From an uncultured Clostridia bacterium (GTDB lineage: Bacteria; Bacillota; Clostridia; Christensenellales; Borkfalkiaceae), in NCBI GenBank assembly GCA_904501795.1, contig CAJGCK010000056.1, forward strand, positions 1 to 7,165: a stretch of 7,165 bases of DNA. Reading direction: 5' to 3'. Position numbers and translations under genes: made by a program. Shown piece after piece: positions 1 to 4,216 of the stretch (the stretch's first letter is position 1; every line of letters starts with the position of its first letter). A model generated the notes under the pieces. It did not search any database, was not told where the DNA came from, and saw only the letters and a program-made list of their open reading frames with translations.

Positions 1-7
1 AATAGCC

Positions 8-31
8 ACTTTTTAAGACTTAAAAAGTTTT
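8..31 (+). terminator. AT-rich hairpin, possible terminator of an upstream gene
   Basis: ACTTTTTAAG (8-17) and CTTAAAAAGT (19-28) are perfect 10-base inverted arms around a single base, followed by TTTT. It could end transcription from a gene left of the window. The stem has few G-C pairs and the T-run is short, so it may be only a palindrome in AT-rich DNA. Confidence 0.3.
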
Positions 32-51
32 AGGAATAATTTTAGGAATAA
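28..51 (+). repeat. Tandem 12-bp repeat TTTTAGGAATAA x2
   Basis: Two identical, directly adjacent copies of TTTTAGGAATAA lie at 28-39 and 40-51, just upstream of the tRNA gene. A third exact copy lies in inverted orientation at 293-304, and a copy with one mismatch (TTTTTGGAATAA) at 205-216. The copies therefore bracket the tRNA on both sides. Their role is unknown; protein-binding arm sites are one possibility. Confidence 0.7.
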
Positions 52-76
52 AAATAAAATAAATTTTATACATTTT

Positions 77-151
77 GCTTCCATAGTTAAATGGATATAA
101 CAAGCCCCTCCTAAGGGCTAGTTGTGGGTTCGATTCCCGCTGGGAGTACCA
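77..151 (+). tRNA. tRNA-Arg (anticodon CCT)
   Basis: The full cloverleaf can be folded by eye. The acceptor stem pairs GCTTCCA (77-83) with TGGGAGT (141-147), with G-U pairs at the first and fourth positions. The D stem pairs GTTA (86-89) with TAAC (98-101). The anticodon stem pairs AGCCC (103-107) with GGGCT (115-119) around the loop CTCCTAA, which gives anticodon CCT and reads AGG codons. A four-base variable loop follows, then the T stem GTGGG/CCCGC (124-140) with loop TTCGATT. The discriminator is A148 and the CCA end (149-151) is encoded in the DNA. No convincing promoter is visible just upstream. Genes for tRNA-Arg(CCT) are known integration targets for mobile elements, but no second copy of the tRNA 3' end occurs in this window. 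Confidence 0.95.
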
Positions 152-178
152 AAAAAACCACATTTTTTGTGGTTTTTT
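152..178 (+). terminator. Rho-independent terminator of the tRNA-Arg gene
   Basis: AAAAAACCACA (152-162) pairs perfectly with TGTGGTTTTTT (168-178) around a five-T loop, starting directly after the encoded CCA. The six Ts at the 3' end supply the U-tract. The A-rich 5' arm means it could also work on the opposite strand. Confidence 0.85.
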
Positions 179-204
179 ACTATTTTTAGGGCAAAAATCG
201 GTCG

Positions 205-231
205 TTTTTGGAATAATTTTGAACTATTCCA
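205..231. repeat. TTTTTGGAATAA repeat copy inside an inverted repeat
   Basis: TTTTTGGAATAA (205-216) matches the 12-bp repeat at 28-51 in 11 of 12 bases. Its TGGAATA core (209-215) is repeated in inverted orientation as TATTCCA (225-231) across a nine-base gap, giving a 7-bp perfect inverted repeat downstream of the tRNA terminator. It could be a protein-binding site; no function can be assigned. Confidence 0.45.
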
Positions 232-258
232 CTATATCCACCCATAGACAAAAATTAA

Positions 259-294
259 GGGATACCCACAATCAAGTGAGTATCCCAATTTTTT
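259..294. terminator. Bidirectional hairpin terminator
   Basis: GGGATAC (259-265) pairs with GTATCCC (280-286). A C/A mismatch follows, then CAC (267-269) pairs with GTG (276-278) around the loop AATCAA. A T-tract follows on the plus strand (289-294), and TTAATTTTTG follows the stem on the minus strand. No plus-strand gene ends just before it, so its natural client is the minus-strand regulator gene, whose original 3' end would lie around position 299. Confidence 0.7.
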
Positions 295-304
295 ATTCCT
301 AAAA
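293..304 (-). repeat. Inverted copy of the 12-bp TTTTAGGAATAA repeat
   Basis: TTATTCCTAAAA (293-304) is the exact reverse complement of the tandem repeat unit at 28-39 and 40-51; the match to 39-53 extends to 15 bp in all (291-305). It overlaps the T-tract of the hairpin at 259-294 and the putative old stop codon of the regulator remnant. Confidence 0.6.
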
Positions 305-498
305 TAAGTTGTTTAGTGCATTTAACGCTTTTTCTTGTGTGTCGGGTATTAAATATTAATTATGTTTAGCGATTTGCATTTATACTTCATTTATACTTTT
401 TGTCTTTTTGGAGCTTTTCTTACGTTTTCTTCTTGTAATTTTATAGTTAGACTTTCTAAAATATTCTTATATGACGATTTCAAGCTGAGAATAGTTGA
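299..498 (-). pseudogene. Decayed 3' end of the MocR-like regulator gene
   Basis: This 200-base stretch separates the regulator's TAA stop (499-501) from the hairpin at 259-294. Translating through that stop in the same frame gives 35 further codons (STILSLKSS... to ...RKAPKRQKV) before another TAA at 391-393. In a shifted frame, 299-355 reads YLIPDTQEKALNALNNLF and ends at TAG, which looks like the closing helix of a MocR protein. The gap would add about 66 residues and bring the protein near the 450-480 typical of the family. I infer that the regulator once extended to about 299 and has since gained stops and at least one frameshift. The plus-strand ORF that covers this stretch (362-595) has no protein-like features. 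Decay is the best reading, but the assignment rests on length and a short tail. Confidence 0.4.
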
Positions 499-1596
499 TT
501 ATATATGTTTTTCAGCAAGGCGTTTTTGTCGTCTAACTCTATTTATATGCCTTTCAAAGTCACCGTTTGCTATTAGTTCTGCAACGAGATATTGAATGTA
601 GGTTGGCACGGTACAAGAACGAAAACCAAGTTTTTCTTGGAATACGGGAACAAGTTGGGTAGGTAATACCATATATCCAATACGCAAAGCAGAAGATATA
701 GTTTTAGAAAACGTATTAAGGTATATTACGTTATTTGCTTTCGTTGTGGCAAAAAGCGTTTCTTCGGGTTTTTTAGAGATAGAAAACTCTGATTCAAAAT
801 CATCTTCAATAATATATTTGCCTTTATCATTAGCCCAAGATAAGTATTCGTGCTTTTTAGAAGCACTTGCAGAAACTCCACTTGGAAAACTACGATAGGG
901 CGAAACGTGTAAAATGGTTGCATTGCAGTTCCATAATTCAGAACTGTCAATGCCATCGTTTCCAAGTTTTAATTTTACGTAGTTTATATCCAAAGATTTA
1001 TAAACTTGTTCTATTTGTTTGTAAGACGGACTTTCTATTGCAATTATATTATTACGTCCTAAAAGAGAAGTGATTTGCCCGTAAAGATATTCCGAACCTG
1101 CTCCTATCACTATTTGTTCGGGTGTAGCGTGAATACCACGACTACGAGCAAGATATAAACTTATATTATTACGAAGCTCTAAACAACCAAAATTTGGAGA
1201 ACGTTCCAAAATATTCTCTTCTAAATCGGTTATTACTTTTCGCATTGATTTTGAAATTGCAGAAAATGGGAATGATTGTTCGTTAGTAGAGTTTTGCCCA
1301 TCTAAAAAATTTTTATGCAAGTGTTCGGGGGAAGAATAAGAAGCAAACCCCGTATTTGGCTTAAAGATAACGTAATATCCACTACGTTCTTTTGATTCTA
1401 CGTATCCTTCTTGTATAAGTAAGTCGTAAGAATGTTCTACCGTTATCAGACTTAAATTGGTTTCTGCGCAAGTAGTTCTTTTAGACGGTAATTTGCTTTT
1501 ATAAGGATATACTCCTTGCACTATATCATCTCTAAAATATTGGTATAGCTGTATGTATGCAGGAATATTGCTTTTTGTATCAATTTTATAATTCAT
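499..1596 (-). CDS. MocR/PdxR-type GntR-family regulator with aminotransferase-like domain, C-terminally truncated
   Basis: A PLP-dependent transcription factor by family: an N-terminal winged helix binds DNA and a fold-type I aminotransferase-like domain senses PLP or an amino compound. From the ATG at 1596 it has 365 residues. Residues 8-77 form the GntR helix-turn-helix (IPAYIQLYQYF, LPSKRTTCAE, SLITVEHSYDLL, EGYVESKERSGYYV). The aminotransferase part follows with NFGCLELRNNISLYLARSRG, VSPYRSFPSGV, IIEDDFESEF (PLP-ring Asp) and the Schiff-base lysine in NTFSKTISSALRIGY (K298). It stops just after FERHINRVRRQKR, about 90 residues short of the usual end, so the C-terminal lobe with the carboxylate-binding arginine known from GabR is missing. 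A TTG at 1665 is in frame, but it lies inside the promoter; translation must start at 1596. AAAGGAG lies 17 bases from this ATG, unusually far. The gene is divergent to an ECF S component, its probable target. It may still bind DNA, but effector sensing is doubtful. Confidence 0.85.
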   Translation of the reverse strand: MNYKIDTKSNIPAYIQLYQYFRDDIVQGVYPYKSKLPSKRTTCAETNLSLITVEHSYDLLIQEGYVESKERSGYYVIFKPNTGFASYSSPEHLHKNFLDGQNSTNEQSFPFSAISKSMRKVITDLEENILERSPNFGCLELRNNISLYLARSRGIHATPEQIVIGAGSEYLYGQITSLLGRNNIIAIESPSYKQIEQVYKSLDINYVKLKLGNDGIDSSELWNCNATILHVSPYRSFPSGVSASASKKHEYLSWANDKGKYIIEDDFESEFSISKKPEETLFATTKANNVIYLNTFSKTISSALRIGYMVLPTQLVPVFQEKLGFRSCTVPTYIQYLVAELIANGDFERHINRVRRQKRLAEKHI

Positions 1597-1645
1597 TTTG
1601 GTATTATAAAATTCTCCTTTTTTGACTATTTTAATATAACCAAAA
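1596..1645. promoter_or_regulatory. Inverted repeat, candidate operator of the MocR-like regulator
   Basis: TTTTGGTATTATAAAAT (1596-1612) and ATTTTAATATAACCAAAA (1628-1645) are near inverted copies of each other, with one gap and a few mismatches. On their respective strands both carry an ATACCAAAA/ATAACCAAAA box. ATACCA-type boxes are known in operators of the MocR protein GabR, so the similarity fits but may be fortuitous. Relative to the predicted plus-strand start (about 1664) the boxes would span roughly -68 to -52 and -36 to -19. For the regulator itself, the right box overlaps its predicted start and the left box its start codon, which would allow autoregulation. Confidence 0.4.
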
Positions 1646-1647
1646 TT

Positions 1648-1676
1648 ATTGTATAATATTTGCAAGTAAAAGTCAA
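1648..1676 (-). promoter_or_regulatory. SigmaA-type promoter of the MocR-like gene
   Basis: On the minus strand TTGACT (1676-1671) is followed after exactly 17 bases by TACAAT (1653-1648), a near-consensus promoter with a start near 1641. Its -10 box overlaps the plus-strand TATAAT at 1652-1657, so the two divergent promoters would compete for polymerase. Confidence 0.7.
1652..1657 (+). promoter_or_regulatory. Consensus -10 box of the ECF S-component promoter, weak -35
   Basis: TATAAT lies about 58 bases before the ATG at 1715. The position 17 bases upstream reads TTTTAA (1629-1634), a poor -35; the TTGACT at 1622-1627 is 24 bases away and too far. A good -10 with a poor -35 fits an activator-dependent promoter, consistent with PdxR-type activation by the neighbouring regulator. 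Confidence 0.5.
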
Positions 1677-1714
1677 TGAGAAATGAATTGATGCAAGAAA
1701 AAAGGAGAATATAT

Positions 1715-2236
1715 ATGAAAAGTATAACAACTAAAAAACTTGTAATAACTGCGCTATTTATGGCGCTTACGATGGTAGCAACAATGTTTATAAGAATACC
1801 ACTTCCATTAGGATACGTTAATTTGGGTGATGTGTTTGTGCTTTTATCCGTGTTTGTATTAGGTCCGATTTACGGAACGATTGCAGCGGGAGTAGGTTCA
1901 GGTTTGGCAGATTTATTTGGATTTGTTACATACGCTCCGGGAACGCTTATTATTAAGTCTGCGATGGCATTAGTTGCTTGGCTTATCTATACACTTTTAT
2001 TAAATGTAACCAACAAAAAAATGCTTGCCGAAATTGCAGGAGGTATTGTAGGAGCGATTTTAATGGCGTGTGGTTATTTTCTTTATGAAACGTTATTTTT
2101 CACAACGGCAGCAGTTGCGATTGTAAATGCACCTTGGAATCTTCTTCAAGGTGGAATAGGGGTTGCATTATCCGTTATAGTTATGAGAGTTTTGACTGCC
2201 ACAAAAGCATTAGAAAAGTTAAATCTTGATAAATAA
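1715..2236 (+). CDS. ECF transporter S component (PdxU/ECF-ribofla_trS-like), probable vitamin uptake
   Basis: Membrane substrate-binding subunit of an energy-coupling factor transporter; it would work with a shared EcfA-EcfA'-EcfT module encoded elsewhere. The 173-residue protein has about five or six hydrophobic helices, and its length fits the family. Diagnostic features are the first-helix AxxxA pattern (A13, A17) used to contact EcfT, YVNLGDVFVLLSVFVLGPIYG (residues 34-54), GSGLADLFGFVTYAPGTLIIK around residues 61-81, and NAPWNLLQGGIG near residue 137. The ATG at 1715 is chosen because AAAGGAG (1701-1707) sits seven bases before it; the in-frame ATGs at 1676 and 1691 lack such a site. 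The ligand cannot be read from the sequence. A vitamin B6 form is inferred from the divergent MocR/PdxR-like regulator; riboflavin or a thiamine precursor are alternatives. No riboswitch is visible upstream, so control is probably by the regulator. The gene is intact and followed by two terminators. Confidence 0.88.
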   Translation: MKSITTKKLVITALFMALTMVATMFIRIPLPLGYVNLGDVFVLLSVFVLGPIYGTIAAGVGSGLADLFGFVTYAPGTLIIKSAMALVAWLIYTLLLNVTNKKMLAEIAGGIVGAILMACGYFLYETLFFTTAAVAIVNAPWNLLQGGIGVALSVIVMRVLTATKALEKLNLDK

Positions 2237-2248
2237 AATAGTTCATAT

Positions 2249-2279
2249 AAAGGTATTGCTATAAGTGATACCTTTTTTT
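2249..2279 (+). terminator. First terminator of the ECF S-component gene
   Basis: AAAGGTAT (2249-2256) pairs with ATACCTTT (2268-2275). The inner TGCT/AGTG also pair, with two wobbles, leaving an ATA loop, and seven Ts run from 2273 to 2279. It begins 12 bases after the ECF stop codon. Confidence 0.85.
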
Positions 2280-2282
2280 ATG

Positions 2283-2315
2283 GGTTATGTTCTTTTTAGG
2301 GCATAACCTTTTTTT
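2283..2315 (+). terminator. Second, tandem terminator of the ECF S-component gene
   Basis: GGTTATG (2283-2289) pairs with CATAACC (2302-2308). The stem continues inward through TTCT/AGGG wobble pairs to a four-T loop and is followed by seven Ts (2309-2315). It comes right after the first terminator and isolates the ECF gene from the downstream operon. Confidence 0.85.
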
Positions 2316-2419
2316 ATTTTTTGAATTTACAAAGTATTTACATACCCTAAACACAATACTGTTATTATAATTTTTTGGAAGAGATATAATTAAATCAAGA
2401 AAAGCGGAGAGGTGCAAAT
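2316..2419. other. Intergenic AT-rich stretch with a possible -10 box
   Basis: This lies between the double terminator and the small ORF at 2420. TATAAT at 2385-2390 could be a -10 box with a start near 2397, but the position 17 bases upstream reads TTATTA, a weak -35. No gene of the usual size is visible on either strand here. Confidence 0.35.
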
Positions 2420-2533
2420 ATGGATAATTTTCAAGTAATAGCATACAAGACAAAAAAGAGTGATAAAATGAACATTGTCTATTTAAGATTTAAAAAGTAT
2501 AATAAAAAACAAATAAATATCTTGACAACTTAA
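2420..2533 (+). CDS. Possible small ORF, 37 codons, unknown function
   Basis: ATG at 2420 to TAA at 2531-2533 encodes a basic, lysine-rich peptide starting MDNFQVIAYKTKKSDK and ending KQINILTT. The main argument for translation is GGAGAGGTG (2406-2414) ending five bases before the ATG, a strong ribosome binding site, with a TATAAT further upstream (2385-2390). There is no signal peptide, transmembrane segment or recognisable motif. Its last codons contain the -35 box of the promoter for the downstream operon, so transcription through the ORF could interfere with that promoter. It may be a real small protein, a leader peptide, the remnant of a longer gene, or chance in AT-rich DNA. Confidence 0.35.
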   Translation: MDNFQVIAYKTKKSDKMNIVYLRFKKYNKKQINILTT

Positions 2534-2549
2534 AAATTTTTTATATAAT
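2522..2549 (+). promoter_or_regulatory. Near-consensus sigmaA promoter of the YjbR-flavoprotein-SGNH operon
   Basis: TTGACA (2522-2527) and TATAAT (2544-2549) both match consensus fully, with a 16-base spacer. Transcription would start near 2556, giving a 5' leader of about 40 bases before the ATG at 2596. No terminator lies between this promoter and the hairpin at 4169, so it probably serves three genes. Confidence 0.8.
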
Positions 2550-2595
2550 TAAACTATAAAAACGCATACGATATTTATGCATAAGGATTAAGTAA

Positions 2596-2965
2596 ATGAA
2601 CAGGTGCGATTTAGAACGCTTAATAGGCAGTGAGTACGGCGTAAAACCTGATTATCCTTGGGCGAAATATCCTACGTTTGCGGTTTTTAGGCATAAAGAA
2701 AACAAAAAATGGTTTGCCGTGATAATGACGATTGATAAAAGAAAAATCGGGATAGATAACGATGGGAAAATTAACGTTGTGATTAAAACGCGACGCAAAT
2801 TTTATTTCGACGGTAAACTTGCAACAAGGCGTTTTTCCCGCCTATCACATGAATAAAGAGCATTGGCTAACCGTTTTGCTCGACGGTAGCGTAAAGGAAG
2901 AGAATATTAAGTTTTTGCTTGCGCTAAGCTTTGACTTAACAAAAAAATTATTAAAAAGGAAATAG
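2596..2965 (+). pseudogene. MmcQ/YjbR family protein gene, frameshifted
   Basis: The MmcQ/YjbR family consists of small proteins of about 115-125 residues with a CyaY-like fold; a DNA-binding role has been proposed. The start is the ATG at 2596, with AAGGA at 2583-2587. The first 62 codons carry the N-terminal family pattern (YPWAKYPTFAVFRHKENKKWFAVI, then KINVV). Around 2782 the reading frame is lost. The original frame runs on as unrelated sequence to TAA at 2854-2856. The family's C-terminal half continues in another frame from 2783: LKRDANF, then QGVFPAYHMNKEHWLTVLLD, then SFDLTKKLL, ending at TAG 2963-2965. Joined, the two parts give about 122 residues, the normal family length. A one-base insertion or two-base deletion in GTGATTAAAA explains it, and the family pattern (VNLK) suggests that two bases were lost. 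It is the first gene of the operon, and the flavoprotein start follows four bases after the restored stop. It could be a true pseudogene or a sequencing error. Confidence 0.85.
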
Positions 2966-2969
2966 GCGA

Positions 2970-3503
2970 TTGAAAAAAGTTTTAATATTATCTGGTAGCC
3001 CGAGAAAAAACGGTAACTCGGATTTATTATGTAACGAATTTATGCGTGGCGCGGTAGATAGTGGAAACCAAGTAGAAAAAATTCGCGTTGCGGAAAAGAA
3101 AATAGGTTTTTGTCTTGGCTGTTACGCGTGTAATGATAGTGGAAAGTGCGCAATAGAAGACGATATGGCGGAAGTTTTACAAAAGATTATCGATGCTGAC
3201 GTTATCGTTCTTGCAAGTCCCGTATATTTTTATTCTATAGATGCGCAACTTAAAGCGGTAATAGATAGAACGATTGCTCGTTGGTTAGAAGTAAAAGACA
3301 AAGAATTCTATTATATCGTGACCGCTGCGGATGAAGAGATTATTTCCGCACAAACTACGCTAGCTTGTTTTAGGGGCTATGCCGATTGCGTAGAAGGGGC
3401 AATTGAAAAGGGAGTTATTTGTGGTATGGGCGTATATGAAAAGGGCGAGATAAAGAATACGGACGCATACTTAAAAGCTTATGAAATGGGTAAATCGGTT
3501 TAA
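2970..3503 (+). CDS. Flavodoxin-fold NAD(P)H-dependent FMN reductase / iron-sulfur flavoprotein (Isf)-like
   Basis: A cytoplasmic flavoprotein of 177 residues, the usual length for the NADPH-dependent FMN reductase family (FMN_red). The first beta strand and phosphate-binding loop read KKVLILSGSPRKNGNS (residues 2-17), typical for FMN binding. Residues 48-60 contain C-x2-C-x2-C-x5-C (C48, C51, C54, C60), the compact cysteine motif known from archaeal and clostridial Isf proteins, where it binds a 4Fe-4S cluster. IIDADVIVLASPVYFYSIDAQLKAVIDR is the second flavodoxin-type core element. Translation starts at TTG (2970), supported by AAGGA at 2956-2960 and by the FMN loop following at once. It lies four bases after the restored YjbR stop, so the two are probably co-transcribed and translationally close. 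The electron donor and acceptor are unknown; the cysteine motif favours electron transfer over free flavin reduction. Confidence 0.85.
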   Translation: MKKVLILSGSPRKNGNSDLLCNEFMRGAVDSGNQVEKIRVAEKKIGFCLGCYACNDSGKCAIEDDMAEVLQKIIDADVIVLASPVYFYSIDAQLKAVIDRTIARWLEVKDKEFYYIVTAADEEIISAQTTLACFRGYADCVEGAIEKGVICGMGVYEKGEIKNTDAYLKAYEMGKSV

Positions 3504-3548
3504 GTAAACTGAATTAAGTAATACAAGAATACGAAAAGGAGTATTTAT

Positions 3549-4154
3549 ATGGAATTCACATACGATTTTGGTAACGAGAAGAAAAAGAGAGAAATTTACG
3601 AATGGGATAGAACGTGGATTGACCACACCAACGATAATACGGGTAAACGCTATTTTTATATTGGTGACTCTATCGCATGGGCGGTTAGAATATATTTAAA
3701 ACAACTAATAGGCGACACATATTATGTCGACGGATATAGCACTAGTAAAACTTTAAGTGACGAATATTATTATGAAACTATAAAGTTACTTGCAAAGCAA
3801 TTGCCTAAAACTGATGAGATTTTGTTTAATTTTGGACTTCACGGTTGGTCTTTAGAAGACGACACAGAGTATAAAGAGTTTTATGAAAAAGCGCTAAAAT
3901 TTTTAATGGAATTATTCCCGAGCAAGCCGATACACGTAGTTTTAACCACGGCGGTTAAAGAGGTGGCACACGAAGAAAGGGTAGAGCCTAGGAATAGGGT
4001 TGCAAAAGAAATAGCCGAAAAATACGGCTTAAAAGTTTTAGACCTTTATTCCGTCGCAAAAGAAAACGCGGATAAGCTTTCATCCGACGGTGTTCATTTT
4101 AGCGAAGAAGGATATATAAAACTTGCAGAAGCACTTAATAAATTCTTAGGATAA
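3549..4154 (+). CDS. SGNH/GDSL-type hydrolase family protein
   Basis: A predicted cytoplasmic esterase or acetylesterase-like hydrolase of 201 residues without signal peptide or membrane segment. Block I is YFYIGDSIAW with candidate nucleophile S41. Block V is SSDGVHFSEEGY, giving the catalytic D180 and H183. Block III reads FNFGLHGWS (residues 93-101): where classical SGNH enzymes have the oxyanion-hole Asn of GxN, this one has H98, though N94 is close by. The block II Gly cannot be assigned confidently. AAAAGGAG (3534-3541) lies seven bases before the ATG. It follows the flavoprotein gene after 45 bases with no terminator or obvious promoter and is the last gene before the hairpin at 4169. 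The substrate cannot be inferred; removal of acyl groups from a carbohydrate would fit the nearby glycosidase, but that is speculation. Confidence 0.8.
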   Translation: MEFTYDFGNEKKKREIYEWDRTWIDHTNDNTGKRYFYIGDSIAWAVRIYLKQLIGDTYYVDGYSTSKTLSDEYYYETIKLLAKQLPKTDEILFNFGLHGWSLEDDTEYKEFYEKALKFLMELFPSKPIHVVLTTAVKEVAHEERVEPRNRVAKEIAEKYGLKVLDLYSVAKENADKLSSDGVHFSEEGYIKLAEALNKFLG

Positions 4155-4168
4155 CGAAGAAAAAAAAT

Positions 4169-4201
4169 AAAAGCCTTGAAATTAAGATTTCAAGGCTTTT
4201 T
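4169..4201. terminator. Strong bidirectional terminator between convergent genes
   Basis: AAAAGCCTTGAAAT (4169-4182) pairs perfectly over 14 bases with ATTTCAAGGCTTTT (4187-4200) around TAAG, with T-tracts in both directions. It starts 14 bases after the SGNH hydrolase stop and 15 bases beyond the cysteine synthase stop on the other strand, so it serves both. Confidence 0.92.
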
Positions 4202-4216
4202 AGTTAAAAAAATCAA

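Noticed and set aside
1..33. Possible end of an upstream protein gene (frame 1, stop TAG 31-33)
   Set aside because: Ten codons without recognisable sequence and overlapping a palindrome; nothing supports coding.
67..72. TATACA as a -10 box for the tRNA gene
   Set aside because: It is only four bases from the mature tRNA start, so transcription would begin inside the tRNA, and no -35 is present.
362..595. Plus-strand 77-codon ORF opposite the end of the regulator gene
   Set aside because: Low-complexity F/L/S-rich translation, no convincing ribosome site, and it overlaps the regulator coding strand; it is an antisense shadow.
1597..1665. Alternative TTG start at 1665 for the MocR-like gene
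   Set aside because: The TTG lies between the -35 and -10 of the gene's own promoter, upstream of the predicted transcript start, and the added residues do not resemble the family N-terminus.
1676..1714. Upstream in-frame ATGs (1676, 1691) for the ECF S component
   Set aside because: Neither has a good ribosome site, whereas 1715 has AAAGGAG at seven bases and begins the family-like sequence.
2259..2453. Minus-strand 64-codon ORF
   Set aside because: It runs through both terminators and has no ribosome site or family features.
2564..2580. Short inverted repeat GCATA/TATGC just before the YjbR ribosome site
   Set aside because: Only five base pairs around a seven-base loop in AT-rich DNA; too weak to call a regulatory structure.
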